Below, piece by piece: positions 12,148-24,000 of a DNA stretch of 64,000 bases (the stretch's first letter is position 1; the number at the start of each line of letters is the position of its first letter). The notes below the pieces were generated by a model, which saw only the letters and a list, made by a program, of their open reading frames with translations, searched no databases and was not told where the DNA came from. The translations under genes and the position numbers were made by a program. The stretch is taken from assembly GCA_007258455.2 (NCBI GenBank), contig VDFB02193867.1, positions 531,314,751 to 531,378,750 of the forward strand. Reading direction: 5' to 3'. The DNA is from Sequoia sempervirens. Its lineage: Eukaryota > Streptophyta > Pinopsida > Cupressales > Cupressaceae.

Positions 12148-13399
12148 TGGTCGTGCCCACAAAATGATATAAAATTCACGGCAAATCCTAACTTGGGAAT
12201 TGGACATTCCAATAGGCGACTAATATCTTCTTATAGTCGTTCATTTACTTTGTCAAACCAGGGAACATATACTTGAAATGGAGTAGCACTGTATGTGCAC
12301 CAAGAACTAGTTTCAGTTACGATTTACCAATATAAATGCGTGAAAGGAATTCTACTTATGCTACAGGAATGTAATGTGAAGCCTTCTAAACTTAATCAAA
12401 GGAGAAATCATAACAACTATGACTGAGAAACAAACTATGAATTGGCCTTATGCTGCAAGAACAAACACAGGGATGGATTCCTGATGCTACAGGAACAATA
12501 TAAGACTGATTTTGCATTGAAACTTTCCAAAATGAAATCTAACTTATGATCAACAGGAAATAAACAACTAACTAACTAACTACAGATACTTACTAAGTGG
12601 GCCCCCTTAGCAAGCATCAACTAGTTATCCAAGAATTGAACTTAGAACTTCATGAGCTTTTATTCATAAACTCGGAATGATATACATCATTCTACTCATA
12701 TGAAAACTAACAAAAAACTCTATCTCTTATCATAATACTAACTCTTACATATTTTGCTTCTTATTATCATACTAAATTTTACATCCTATGCTTGCCCACT
12801 CGTGCAGGAGGAACACTTATTTAAACCAGAAAAGAAACTAACTACCTAACTCCAACAGAGAAAGATGTGGACATAAATGAAAACATATCCATTCAACACA
12901 ATCCAGAGAGAATTTAGCATTCCACTCTTTCCAAATTAACAATCATTTAAGTTTCTTCCCAATGACCCGGTCAGAGAGTCTTCGCTGGAACAACTTCCTC
13001 GACACCGTGTTGCAAATGGACTTTACTGCAAGGCCGAAGTCTATTGCGCTTGACTCATTCATGCTCCCTTCAACAACCTATGATGCACATGGCAACAGAA
13101 GCAAAAGAAAACATGTGTGGCGAACAACACGATAAATTCATTAATCACATATTAAATCTATCCCATTATTCAAAAACCATATGCATTATACCAGTCATTC
13201 AGAAGGTCAAATAGGGTAATTAATATGACACATCGAGATGTTAGGCTATAGGAATATAGGAATGTATTGATATAGGATACTACCCATTTTTAGATAAAAA
13301 GTTTTTAATAAAAGAGTTAAAACATCCATTAGCAATAAAAGTAGAGATATTAAAAATACATCATGATACTCAAATTATGAGCATATCCTGAACTCATCA
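12148..13399 (-). repeat. 3' LTR of Athila-like element
   Basis: In + coordinates it runs from TGGTCGTGCCCAC to GAACTCATCA. It pairs with 42324-43608; the first 60 bases differ at 5 positions. On the element's own strand it begins TGATGAGTTCAGGATATGC. It is shorter than its partner by about 33 bases, mainly because the block at about 43055-43085 (CCTGAAAATGAGGAATAG) is missing here. Confidence 0.92.
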
Positions 13400-13416
13400 T
13401 CTGCCCCCTACTTAAC
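13400..13416 (-). promoter_or_regulatory. Polypurine tract of Athila-like element
   Basis: On the - strand TTAAGTAGGGGGCAGA abuts the LTR start TGATGAG. A purine run directly before the 3' LTR is the primer for plus-strand DNA synthesis in LTR elements. Confidence 0.75.
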
Positions 13417-15190
13417 CTAATGATGGTCCACCAACATTAAGTTTCCTGGTTGTTTCCCTAAAATCTGTAGGAGCAGTATGGTTTTTTGGCATAGTCCCAA
13501 ATTTATAATAAAAACCTCTGAAATGTTGCCATCTTTCATATCTGAGGGTTTTTGTATCCCTATTAACATCTGTAGCTCGATAGGGATAAAGTGGCCACAT
13601 TAAAACCGGAGGTCAAAATGTTATTTTGCAACCATAATTTGAACCTCTTATGAAGACCAAGTTGTATGTACTTCTCTATCCTTCCAAGGCTTTGTTGAAT
13701 TTCAGTCTTGGCTAAGTGGCGGAAACTCAAGGTTTGAAATGTGACCGGCCTCCATGTGGTCCTAAGGTATTCCAAAAATTCAATCAAAAATGTCTTTTTA
13801 TAGACAACCATTGCTTGACAAATTGCAGGGGGAAATGAGGTTTCATTGGACACTTCCAATTTTTCAGGTTGTCCATCCTCTTGCTGCAGGATGAATTCAT
13901 GTTGTTGCGCAGGAGGAGATTGTACTTCCTCAAAAAATTTCCTAGCTACCTCAGCCAAGTCATCAAGACTTGGGATTCCCCTTTCATTAATACTAGCATG
14001 TTGTGCTTCCTCAACTTCCATTGGCTCATTTTGCATGTCCTTAGAAACAACAGGTGGACTATGTGGAACATTCTCAGGTATATTCTGAGAATCATCATAA
14101 TTGTATTCTTTAGACTCCTCTAAAATTATTATAACTTTAGGTTGAGTAGACGTTGAGGTGACTTTACGTTGTTTCCTTGCTAAAACTCTTTTTGGGAATG
14201 TTGCAACTGTAGGAGGCACTCTTGTGGATTTCCTCTTTCTAACTTTCCTAGAGGGTTCAGACTCAACAGAAGAAGATGGTGAAACTGCAGTGACAACAGG
14301 TGTTGCTGCAAGAGGAACTGCTACAGGAGGTGTTGCAAGAGAGGGACACTATTGTCTTTGAACATGAGGGTCAGACTCTAGGGTTTCTTTTTCCCTAGAT
14401 GACTCTCCTACCTTCATTTTTCCTTTTTCTCTTCTACTAGCAAACTTGGTTTGTACTCTGGTAGAGGGATCTAGTGTGGAGGCTGCAAGAATAGATGTTG
14501 CAAGGGTAGGTGTTGTAGGGAGTGCTCTAGGAGGCTCTGGAAGTTGCAGACCCTTTTGGGCAACAAATTCTTGCCAAGAAAGGGGTGATACATCGCTCAG
14601 GGAATGCTCAATCAAAACTTTAATGAGGTTATGATGGGAAATAGAGTTGTCCCTTCCCCTCTAGGTTTCATTGGCACTTTGTTTTAAAAGATTTAACAAA
14701 AAAATAAGGACATTAATAGCTAACCCATGCCTCATATGGCTCAATAATTTAAAATGATAGGAATGTAAATAGGAGAAGCGTCCCTCACAGGTTAAGTACC
14801 TGATTATCAATGCAACATATTTTGAATATGGAAAGGGCAGTGACACTCATTTGCATCCTTGTTTAGAGACCTCCAAGGGTCCATCAGTTGGTACTGTAAA
14901 TTTTTCCCTAGTAGAGACAACATCTGAAGAGAAATTTTCTCCTACTGCTAGAAGCCCGGTTTCTTCAGCAATTCATTTTTTTGTTACAGCCACTATCAAG
15001 CCCCATACTGAAGCTTCCCCTTCTGAAAGAGTTCTTAAAAATTCACCAGTAGCTTCCTCATTAAAAGAATCTAACCTCAAAAAATATTTTAGCCAACCAC
15101 AATTAGTAAATGCCTGAACTGTTTGAGGATTTTGTATTAAGAGTTGATGACCTACATGCTCATGTCTTACCAATTGACCACCCATATTCG
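13412..15190 (-). pseudogene. Env-position accessory ORF of Athila-like element, broken
   Basis: Downstream of integrase and before the 3' LTR, - strand frames at 15185-14973, 14615-14349, 14219-13563 and 13600-13412 form one decayed gene. The N-terminal piece contains FTNCGWLKYFLRLDSFNEEA and EGEASVWGLIVAVTKK, which resembles the start of an uncharacterised plant transposon-associated protein family. The middle is Ser/Thr/Pro/Lys-rich with basic clusters (RKQRK). The 218-codon piece has an acidic linker, then a compact hydrophobic end (LEYLRTTWRPVTFQTLSFRH). I see no signal peptide or transmembrane helix, so calling it an envelope gene is not supported. Function unknown. Confidence 0.6.
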
Positions 15191-15920
15191 CAAATTACTC
15201 CTACTGAGATTCCAGAAACCCAAACCTTTTCTAAAAAATTCAAAACAAAATTCTTTTGCTCTGCTTCTTTATGCTTCTTTCTGTCCTACCGTCACTTTTC
15301 TTTTCTTTTCCAAGAATGACTCGAAAGATAATTGCATGTAATGATTGTTAGGAACTACTCATATCAAGCAATTAATTATTGTTTAGGATAAAACATGCAA
15401 CCATATTTGGAAAGTACAAGAAGAATAAAAATATCTTATTAATTGTGACAATGACATAAGAAAAGGTTTAAATGGATTATCCCGCCCCCTACTAAAAATT
15501 TGACATGTGTACACACATGTGCAAAAGGATAGGCGAAGAATAGGCGATAATGACTGATATGTACATAGCAGTTGATGAATTAATGAAATAAATAAACAAT
15601 ATGATAACAAAAGATATCGCATACCTTTTAATTAATGCTCGTACGTGCTGGGAAATATCACAGTGCACCATGAAATGATGGTTGGAATAGAAACCATGAA
15701 TGAGGGTGATACGGCAGGATGGATGATGTGGAAGAAAAGAGAATGAATGGCGGTGATGGATGGAAAATGGAGAACGTAGCTTCCTTTAAAAGGAAACCTT
15801 TATTATGGGCATGCAACGTGGAATTTAAAGAGATGCTGCAGGAGAAAGACTGAAGCCTTTCACTACAGAAAGATTAGTGGCCGCATTCAAAACAAACTAC
15901 TGCATAAATTCATCTTTGGA
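15191..15920. other. Spacer between integrase and env-position ORF
   Basis: Part of the Athila-like element with no supportable coding frame. It could hold an internal promoter or intron for the downstream accessory ORF, which in Athila-type elements must be expressed separately from gag-pol. I see no convincing signal. A palindrome TTCCTTTAAAAGGAAA lies near 15781. Confidence 0.4.
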
Positions 15921-15929
15921 CGCTAGCTT

Positions 15930-17100
15930 ATGATACAACTGAAGACAGTGTCCATTAACCAATAACCTGAATCAAACTAGATCTATTATAGCCAATTGCA
16001 CTAAACCATTAGCAAACACATTTTCTATTTCATAAGGACCAAGCCACCTTGTGGTGACTTTACCTTGATTTTCTTTATATCTAGAGTCATAGAGCAGCGC
16101 CCAATCACCGATAAAGAATTGCTTAGTTCGAATATGATTGTCATGTCATTTTTTTCTTTGTTGTTGGATAGTTTCAGTATGCTGCAGGGCAGATTTCCTT
16201 ATCTCATCCAATGCATTCAGCTATAGGAGGCATTCCTTTTGAGCCTCAAAAATATCAATGTTAAGCTGGAGAGCAGTCCTTAAGATCTTATGCTCAAACT
16301 CAATTGGCAACATGGCAGTCTTACTATAGAGTAATTCAAAAGGAGTAAACCCTATAGTTGTTTTCCATGTTGTCCAATAGGCCCAGACTGTTTTAGGAAG
16401 GTGACTGCTCCAATCCTTCTTGTGTAATTGGACTGTCTTTGTAAGGATTGCCTCAATTTCTCTATTGGTAACCTCTGCCTGACCATTGGCTTGAGGGTAA
16501 TAGAGGCTAGACTTTCTATGCCTAATCTTATAATCATTCATTAATGCAGTAATTAAGTTAGATGTAAACTGAGCTCCTTGATCAGTAACAAGTTCCCTTG
16601 GGACTCCAAACCGAGTAAAAATCTGCTCATACAGGAACTCAACAACTTTATTGTCATAGGCATGTGTCATTGCTTTCACTTCCACCCACTTGGTTGCATA
16701 ATCAGTACACACCAAAATGTATGATTTCTCATTAGATGGAGGATCAATAGGCCCAACAAAATCCATGCCCCACTTTCAAAGGGACTGACTACCACTTGTG
16801 GATTCAGGGGCATTTCATCAGACCTTTTTGGTCTCCCCATGCGTTGACATTTGTCACATTTCCTGGTGTAGGCTACAGCATCTTTGTGTAGTGTGGGCCA
16901 ATAGTATCCTATATTAATCACTTTCATAGTTGTTCTCTTGGCTGCAAAGTGCCCTCCACATGGCTCATCATGATAGGAATGAAAAATGTCATAGGTCTCA
17001 TCTTCCCTAACACATCTTCTCATGACTTGGTTAGGTCCTATGTAAAATAAACAGTCTGCAATCCATGAAAAGTTAAAACTTTTCTCTACCAACAATTGTC
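15930..17100 (-). pseudogene. Athila-like integrase, frameshifted
   Basis: The piece at 17095-16676 carries the HHCC zinc finger (YHDEPCGGHF then KCDKCQRMG). The 16766-16221 piece carries the catalytic core with all three acids visible: D in CTDYATKW, D in VTDQGAQF and E in NGQAEVTN. Broken sequence to about 15930 encodes the C-terminal part (IGDWALLYDSRYK, TRWLGPYEIENVF). The zinc finger and core are in different frames, joined near 16760-16680, so at least one indel occurred. The enzyme would insert the cDNA into host chromosomes. Confidence 0.88.
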
Positions 17101-17189
17101 TTTCCTTCGGTGAGAAGTGTGTTGGAATTTTGTTGGCTGCTAAATAATTTGCAATATCTGCATACCATGGAGTTTGGCAGCAATAGAAA

Positions 17190-17612
17190 ATAGATGTTCA
17201 TCAGGAAATCTATCATCAATTACCTCAGGAGGTGTAGTTGTTTGAAGCCTTGACAAGAAATCAGCCACCACATTAGCTCAGCCTGGCTTATCAATAACTG
17301 TGATATCAAATTCCTGCAACAATAGGAGCCATCTTGCTAATCTACTAGATATGATAGGCTTATTCATGAGGTACCTTATTGTTGCATGATCTGTATGGAC
17401 AAATATCTAGTAACCAGTGACATAATGTCAAAATTTGTTTAGGGCATACACTACTGCTAGTAATTCTTTCTCTGTGATAGTATAGTTTAATTTAGGGCCT
17501 TGAAGGTTTTTGCTAATGAACTATATGACATGCTCAATGGAATTCTCTTTCTGTCCTAAAACTACTCCTATGGCATAATCAGAAGCAGTTGTGTGTATAT
17601 GAAAGGGTAGAC
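17190..17612 (-). pseudogene. Athila-like RNase H with in-frame stops
   Basis: It follows RT directly. The four catalytic acids are still visible in order: D in TTASDYAIG, E in TEKELLAVVYAL, D in VHTDHATIRYL and D in VVADFLSRL. Several TAG/TGA codons interrupt it (for instance between HVI and FISK). It would remove the RNA strand during reverse transcription. No second RNase H follows, unlike in the Tat-like element of this window. Confidence 0.8.
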
Positions 17613-18600
17613 TTCACTTCGGTCCTTGAAGAGCAAGTGCCTGAGTAAGTAGGTTCTTAAGCTGTAGGAAAGATTTGTCATAGGCCTTAGTCCAATTAAA
17701 TTCAGAATCCTTGGTCAATAAGGCATATAATGGATTGGCTATTTCGCTGAAATCTTTGATAAATCTTCTATAATATCCAGCATGTCCTAGGAAACTTCTA
17801 ACATACTTTTTTTTTGTAGGTGGTGGAAAAGTTAGAATAACTTCTATTTTTGTAGGATCAACCTGAATTCCTGCTTGAGAGACATGATGGCCTAAAACAA
17901 TTCCCTCTTGCATCATCATAAAGCATTTCTCACTATTCAAAGACAAATTTTGCTCCTGACATCTTTTCAACACTTTTTCCAAATTGGCTAATGCTTCTTC
18001 ATAAGTAACTCCATAAGTAGTGAAGTCATCCATGTAGATTTCCATAGAATCATGAGAAATGTCAGCAAAAATACTGATCACTGCCCTTTCAAATGTTGCA
18101 GGTACATTATATAGTCCAAAAGGTAAGACAGAGTAGGCAAAAGTGCCCCATGAACTAGTAAAAGTTGTTTTGTCTTAATCCTTAGGGGTGATTCTAATTT
18201 GATTATAGCTACTACATCCATCCAAAAAGGAGAAATACTTTTTCCCAGAAAATGAGTCTAGTACTTGGTCAATAAATGGCAGTGGAAAGTGATCATTTTT
18301 AGTTGTTGTGTTCAGCTCCCTACAGTCTACACAAACTCTACATTTTCCACCTTTTTTAGGGACAATCACCAATGGAGATACCCACTGACTGTCTAAAATG
18401 GGGTAGATAAAATCAACATCAAGCAATTTTTGGAGCTTTGTTTTAACTATTTCCCTGAGTGTTGGGTTTATCCTCCTTTGAGGCTGTCTAACAGGTAAAT
18501 AGTCTTCCTTAATGTAGATCCTATGAGTACAGAGTTGAGGATCTATTCCTTTCAAATCCCCATAGGCTTGTTAAAATTGAGGCAACTTATTATTGATGTT
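17613..18600 (-). pseudogene. Athila-like reverse transcriptase, broken
   Basis: Two pieces in the same frame, 18555-18175 and 18081-17614, cover most of the RT. The first has the template-binding and palm blocks (VSPLVIVPKKGGKCRVCVDC, FLDGCSSYNQI). The second holds the catalytic motif YMDDF at 18022-18036, then VLGHH and FLGHAGYYRRF. A TAA at about 18174 separates them. The intervening FPFGLYNV-type block at 18081-18170 is readable on the - strand. The shared frame shows point decay rather than indels here. Confidence 0.9.
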
Positions 18601-18604
18601 CAGA

Positions 18605-19186
18605 TAGTGGCCTGGAGAAGTTTCTATTTGCTTGGTAAGATCATTCATGGAGGCTACTGAGAAAGGTGGTGTATGTATTTCATGTGGAAGTAAGTTATAA
18701 TAAACTGCAGGAGATTCAGGTGACAGGCTCTCAAAATTTAGTTATTGCAGGAAACACTGCTGAGGATAGCTATCTGCAATAGATGGGCTACTCAGACCAG
18801 GGTTGGACTGCAAAATGTGTAAAAGCATGTCATCCTCACTCTGGAGCTATGAAAATGGATTAGTTTGCAGCATCATTAGGTGGGCCAATGAATTGATTTC
18901 TTTAGTTTCCTCTCCTAAATCTAGCCAAATTGGTTGAGACAAGTTTGGTTGAGGTTGGACAGGTGGATATAAAGTCAATTTCTTTCTTGACTGACCATCA
19001 AAAATTGTCATATCTCCTGAACAAAATCCTATAAAAGCATCAGCTGTAGCTAACCATGGTCTACCTAGGATAATAGGATATCCTCCCAAAGTTTCCTTAG
19101 TGGAGAATATGGTGCAGTCTACTGGGTATTCCCAAGACTCAAGGATGACAATAATATCTTCTACCACTCCATCGAGTTTTACTATG
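18605..19186 (-). pseudogene. Athila-like protease, C-terminal half, and linker to RT
   Basis: The 19209-18847 frame (its first codons lie in the level 4 LTR) contains SIVKLDGVVEDIIVILESW and then the protease C-terminal signature IILGRPWLATADAFI. Its N-terminal half, with the active site, is at 40051-40240 beyond the level 4 insertion, which cut the protease in two. The stretch to 18605 is a broken linker of low complexity. Confidence 0.8.
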
Positions 19187-19191
19187 GAACT
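19187..19191. repeat. Target site duplication GAACT, left copy
   Basis: GAACT directly precedes the TGTTG start of the level 4 element. The same five bases directly follow its CAACA end at 40046-40050. A 5-bp duplication is standard for Ty3/gypsy integration and fixes both ends of the element. Confidence 0.95.
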
Positions 19192-19309
19192 TGTTGTGCA
19201 GTTTTGCACACACGCCCCACTTGGAGTAGGGACCCCCTCTTTTCGTGATGTCTTTTGACCTTTGGTTTTATGAGATTTGTCTTTTTAAGGTCTTGAGATA
19301 TTGATCTTA

Positions 19310-20930
19310 CTGGTTTTGGTCTTTCCTAGAGGCTTAAATTGGTTAAAATTGGGTTTTAGTGAAAATCCGGGTTTTGGCCTGAATCCAGGATTTTTTGGCT
19401 CCAGCAGATTTTCCCGGGCTCTGGTTCTTTGTCTATTTACTATGAAATTTTTTGAATTATGGGTTTTTGCTTGACTTCGGGATTTTCCGGTTCTAGCGGA
19501 TTTTCTCGGACTGCAAAAAAATCTTGACCTTCGCTAAAATCCTAGTTTTTGCCATTTCCGCGGAATTCATGTTCATCCAGATTTTCCGCGTGTCTTGGTT
19601 TTCTCTGAAATTTCGTCCTGGACTCGGGTTTCCGGATTTTTTTTCACATGTCTTGTCGTTCATTAATGCTCAAGGTACCTTTGCTCAGACATGAATATGG
19701 ATGGATTTAAAGTCTTTTGGGCATCATTTTGATTTCATTATTCACTTGCTTGCTGCTTTGGTGATTGAGAGTTTTCATTCAAGCTTTGGTCATTGAATTT
19801 GAGCTGCCTGCGTGTGAATTGTTTGGGGCGATGGTGTCAGGATTTTCGTTGCTTGGGCACATTCATTTTGCAGTCTCTTCTTCAAGTTCGAGTTTCGTCT
19901 GGACTAATCCATGGTAGGTTATCATTGGCCCTTTCATCTGTTTGCATGATGATTGAACTATTCTATGTTGATTGATTGATGGTTGGCCTATGCTTGGTTA
20001 CGATTTGTATTTATCAAATTAGGGTTTGACCAATATTTTCGTGAAACCTCATCACCCGTGCCATGTGTGCTTGTATTTATCCATTAGATGACAGGTGCCA
20101 CCGTGTTGGTGGGTGTTCAGGGTAGGATTTTTTTTCTGGATGCATAATTCATCATGTCTGGCGAGGTTGGGGTTTTGGGTGTTTTGCTCGAAACTGCTAA
20201 GAATGGTTAAACTATCATGATTTTTACATCCTGCGCCTCTATTAAACTAGCCCCTACCTTGTGAAGACTTTGAGTGTTTTAGATTCATCTTTAGGGATAG
20301 TGCTTCAAACCATGAATTTACCCTAGTTTTCATGGCGGGAGGCTTTTTCCTCAAAATTAGGGCATCATCGTTTCACCATGAAGTTTGGTCATTCGAGGTC
20401 TCGTGAAATTTAAGTTCAAGTGCATTCTAAATCTTGTTGGTTGGCGTTGATTTTGAAATCATTTGAATCCCAATTAGCAAGGTTTTACACGATCATTCAG
20501 TCGTTGGTCCATGTGTTGTTAGCTGTCGGGTTTCTGAGGTGTCCGCGAAATTTCTGCGCACCCGAATTTTCCCGGTTTCGGCCAATTCTGTGGAGTACAG
20601 CGAATTCCAGAGTATTTGAACTGTCCGCGAAAATCCTTCCTACCTGGACTTTTCCAGTTTTCCCGTCTGGTTTTATTTCTTTCAATTTCTTGATGATATG
20701 ATTAATGGAGTAAATGCTAAATGCTGATTTCTTGTTGCTAATGGATGAATTTCATGGTAATCTTATAATCTTTTGTCTGTACTAATGATCTAATTGGCAC
20801 ATGGTGTCTTGGCAACAGAAATCCGTTTGGATCGGATTTCTTTGAAATTCCGCCCCGACTGGATTTTCTCGGCTTACCTTGTTTTCCCGGATCGTTTGGT
20901 TTTCTGAATTTTCAAAGATTGGCGATTTGT
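19310..20930 (+). repeat. Dispersed GATTTTCCCGG-type motifs in LTR leader
   Basis: Three clusters (about 19310-19640, 20525-20675 and 20815-20920) repeat variants of RATTTTCCSGG and TTTTCCGCG, such as AGATTTTCCCGGGCTC, GGATTTTCCGGTTC, GATTTTCCGCGTGTC, GAATTTTCCCGGTTTC and GGATTTTCTCGGC. They are CG-containing islands in an AT-rich background. Equivalent clusters lie in the 3' LTR at about 33770-34050, 34930-35075 and 35220-35310. Confidence 0.6.
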
Positions 20931-21019
20931 GATAGTTCTTAATTACTTTATATGATCCTATGCTAACCTTTGGATTGCAATATGTATAATAATTAGATAC
21001 TCATGACATTATTTTGTGA

Positions 21020-24000
21020 ATGTAGGCTGAATCAAGCAAGGCTGCAGCAGGAAAATCTAAAGGTGACATGGAGGGGTCCTCTATTTTGGATGCAGAAAGA
21101 TTAAGATTGGACACTAAGAGTCAACTCCCTGAAAGAAAGTTATGTTCGATGTGGTCTGAGGTCTCAGACACTAATGTTGGAGCATGGAGATATGAAGATT
21201 TTAAAGAGAGAACAGCTCAGAAGGATTTGTCGGTCCTGAGACAGGGAATGATGAAGTCCGGATTGGTTCATGTGGCAGGGTTCCCTCCTGCGATCCAATG
21301 CTATGAGTTAATACTTGAGTGTGTCTAGCAGTATGACTTCGACACACAAAGGGTGGTCAGCACTCAGGGAAGTGTCCTGGCGAATTTCAGTCCTGTTTCT
21401 ATTGCTCAAGCCTTTGACATGCCAGATTTTCCTTCAGTGTGCGCTTTGAACATGGACTTGGCCAGAACATATTATGAGAATGAGCCAACCAAAGCTCAAC
21501 AGATGATTAATTCTTGGTTGGAAAATCCAAAGTCACACTACTCCAAATTTCCCAAGCAATTGCATAGGGTTAGATTCAGATCAGATATTTATGGTGCAAT
21601 CACATTCTTGAGTAGAGTGGCAGGTTTGAAAAGTGTTGGAGTGTTGGAAAGCTAGATGGTCCATGTGATCAACAAAATTGAACAAGGAACCAATTACCAT
21701 TGGGCAGGACTTATTAGTGTTGTGATTGACAAGCAATTCAGGGATATCCTAGAAACAAAGAAGTTCACCATGTCTTCCTATGTGGTGTATGTGTTAGCTA
21801 GATTCTACCCATACAGGGGTTTGAATCCGCAGGGGACATTTGGACAAGATATTGTCTATGAAATATATCTGGAATTGCACCTAGGACACCGGGATTACCG
21901 AAGAGCCAATGATGCATTCACGATGCACATCACTAGGATGCTTCAAAATGCGGAGCATGTGAGATTGTCAGATGGAGCGAAGGAATTGATAAAGAGATAT
22001 GGAGCCTAGTTCATTCAGTTTCCCACCTTCTCTTACATCAGAATTGACAGATCCCTAGCTGCTCCATATAGGCTACCTAGGTACCCCACTGATCATATTG
22101 TGTTATTGGAAATTGTTAGACAGATATGCGAATTTGATGCAATTGTCAAAAAGGAAAAGCATAAAATAGGTTTTGGTGGGGATTTCCCTCTTGGAATTGG
22201 TGTAGTAGAGGTGTGCCCTTCCATTCAATCAGCACATGCAGCCGGTGATGAATTGGCAGCTCATGGTTTCTCCTTCCATTCCAAAAGGACAAATTTTGAT
22301 ATCATCGGGGAAGCACAGAAGAAGGCTACCAAAGAGTACCATCATAAGGATGACCTAGAAGACTATTGGGCCAATATCAAAGATGATTTTGAGGCAAGGA
22401 AGAAAAGGTACTCTAGGTTGCTTGGCGATGTGATTAGGTAATACAATGTTAAGTTAATCCCTGACCAGCTAGAGGATGATGGAAACCTGGTGCAAGATCA
22501 TGCCTATGAGTATGTTAAGGACAGATCAATTGGAGAGATAAACTGGAATGATGATGAGGTAACTGAGCTAGAGGACCTAGTGGCTCCTGTTATGAGATTC
22601 ACTACTTCATGGCTAAAACATAAGGTTTGGGAGTTGGAGAGTGAGAAGGTACCCTGTACCTTTAATTTGATGGGAAATCTCAATCCTATGTCTACTTCAG
22701 AAGAATCTGGGGAAGATGACCCCAAAGGGAAGACCAAAAGGAGCTCACCCTCCAAAATCAAAATCAGAGGCCCTAAAGAAAGTGAGCCAGAACCAAAAAG
22801 AAAGCCAAAAGGAAAGAAAAGGAGTCGAACCTTGAAAGGCAAGTCCTCTGATGAGGAAGGATTTGAAAATCTAGAAGAAGAGGATGTTCCTCCACCGCCA
22901 AAGAAGACTAGGACTGCTAGGGTTTCAAAGAAGAAAGGTCTGGATACCTCTAAAGATGAGACTCCGATTGTTGATGTGGAGAGTTCTAGGAAAAAGACAA
23001 AGGTTTATTCAAGGAGATCAAGGACTCCATCCCCTAAGGAAACTATGCAAAGGATGGATCCTCCTCCAAAGACACTAGTTGTGGAGAAACCTAGGGCTAC
23101 TTCCCCTTCGCCAAGCGTGCCTGAGCAAGAGACTCTTGAGGAACATGAGACCAGCGGAGAGGCAGAACCTTTCAAGGAAGGAGAGCTCTTTGGTGTGGCA
23201 GCTGGGCTCGAAGTTGAAGAGGTAGAAAAGCACCCTTCTCCACTACTACAATATGAAGATTCTTCAGCAAGTAGCAAAGGTAATGGATCACCTGAAAAGG
23301 AAAATATTCCTATTAGAACCCCATCGCCGGTGCAAGAGGTGGAGATTGAAGTAGGTGATCAAGCTGAGAAGTTCTCTGAAAAGGAAGAGGATAAAACAAC
23401 AGAACAGCATAAAAAGGCAAAAATAGAGGACATCCAGGTGGAACCTATTGTCCCAGACTGGCTTGAAAAGGAGATTACAAGGAAGAAACAAGTTGTTGTT
23501 GAAGACACTCCTTTGGATTGGGATGAGATATTTTCGAAGATCGGTAAAGGTAAGAAGAAGAAGGTAGCTAAAGTGCTTTCAAGAATAGAAAGGGACAAAG
23601 TGAATAACAGAGTAATCCACATTGCCAACCCTGCTGCACACAAGACTAGAGAAGATGTCACTGGTAAGGACTACAATGTGCAAACTTTCAACCTTGGACA
23701 GGCTTCTGTAGAGCAAGATATTGAAGAATATGAAGGGTCTAGTGCTGTGATAGTTGGCAGATTAAGGAAAGAGACTCAGACCAAGCATGAGCTGAGAAAG
23801 GAAAATGAGAGACTTAAGAAATGCTTGGAAGAGGTGATGAAACCTCTGCAATATCTTCACCCATCTTCCTCTGCTACTCCTGGTTTCTTACCCAAGGAAA
23901 CTATTTTCGAGATTGAAAAGATGAAAGCCTCTGCTCAGACTACAACGGATTGGTTAAAGGATGTGCAAGTAAGAGGAGACAATGCAATCAAGGATATCCT

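Noticed and set aside
14158..14361. Short + strand frames over the Athila-like accessory gene (also 13846-14123, 14446-14634).
   Set aside because: Shadows of the - strand accessory ORF, without motifs.
22504..22842. Open frames on the - strand within the U3 gene (also 23005-23277, 23359-23661, 36909-37166, 37344-37682, 37764-38063).
   Set aside because: Antisense shadows of the Lys/Glu/Ser-rich coding strand; low-complexity composition and no motifs.
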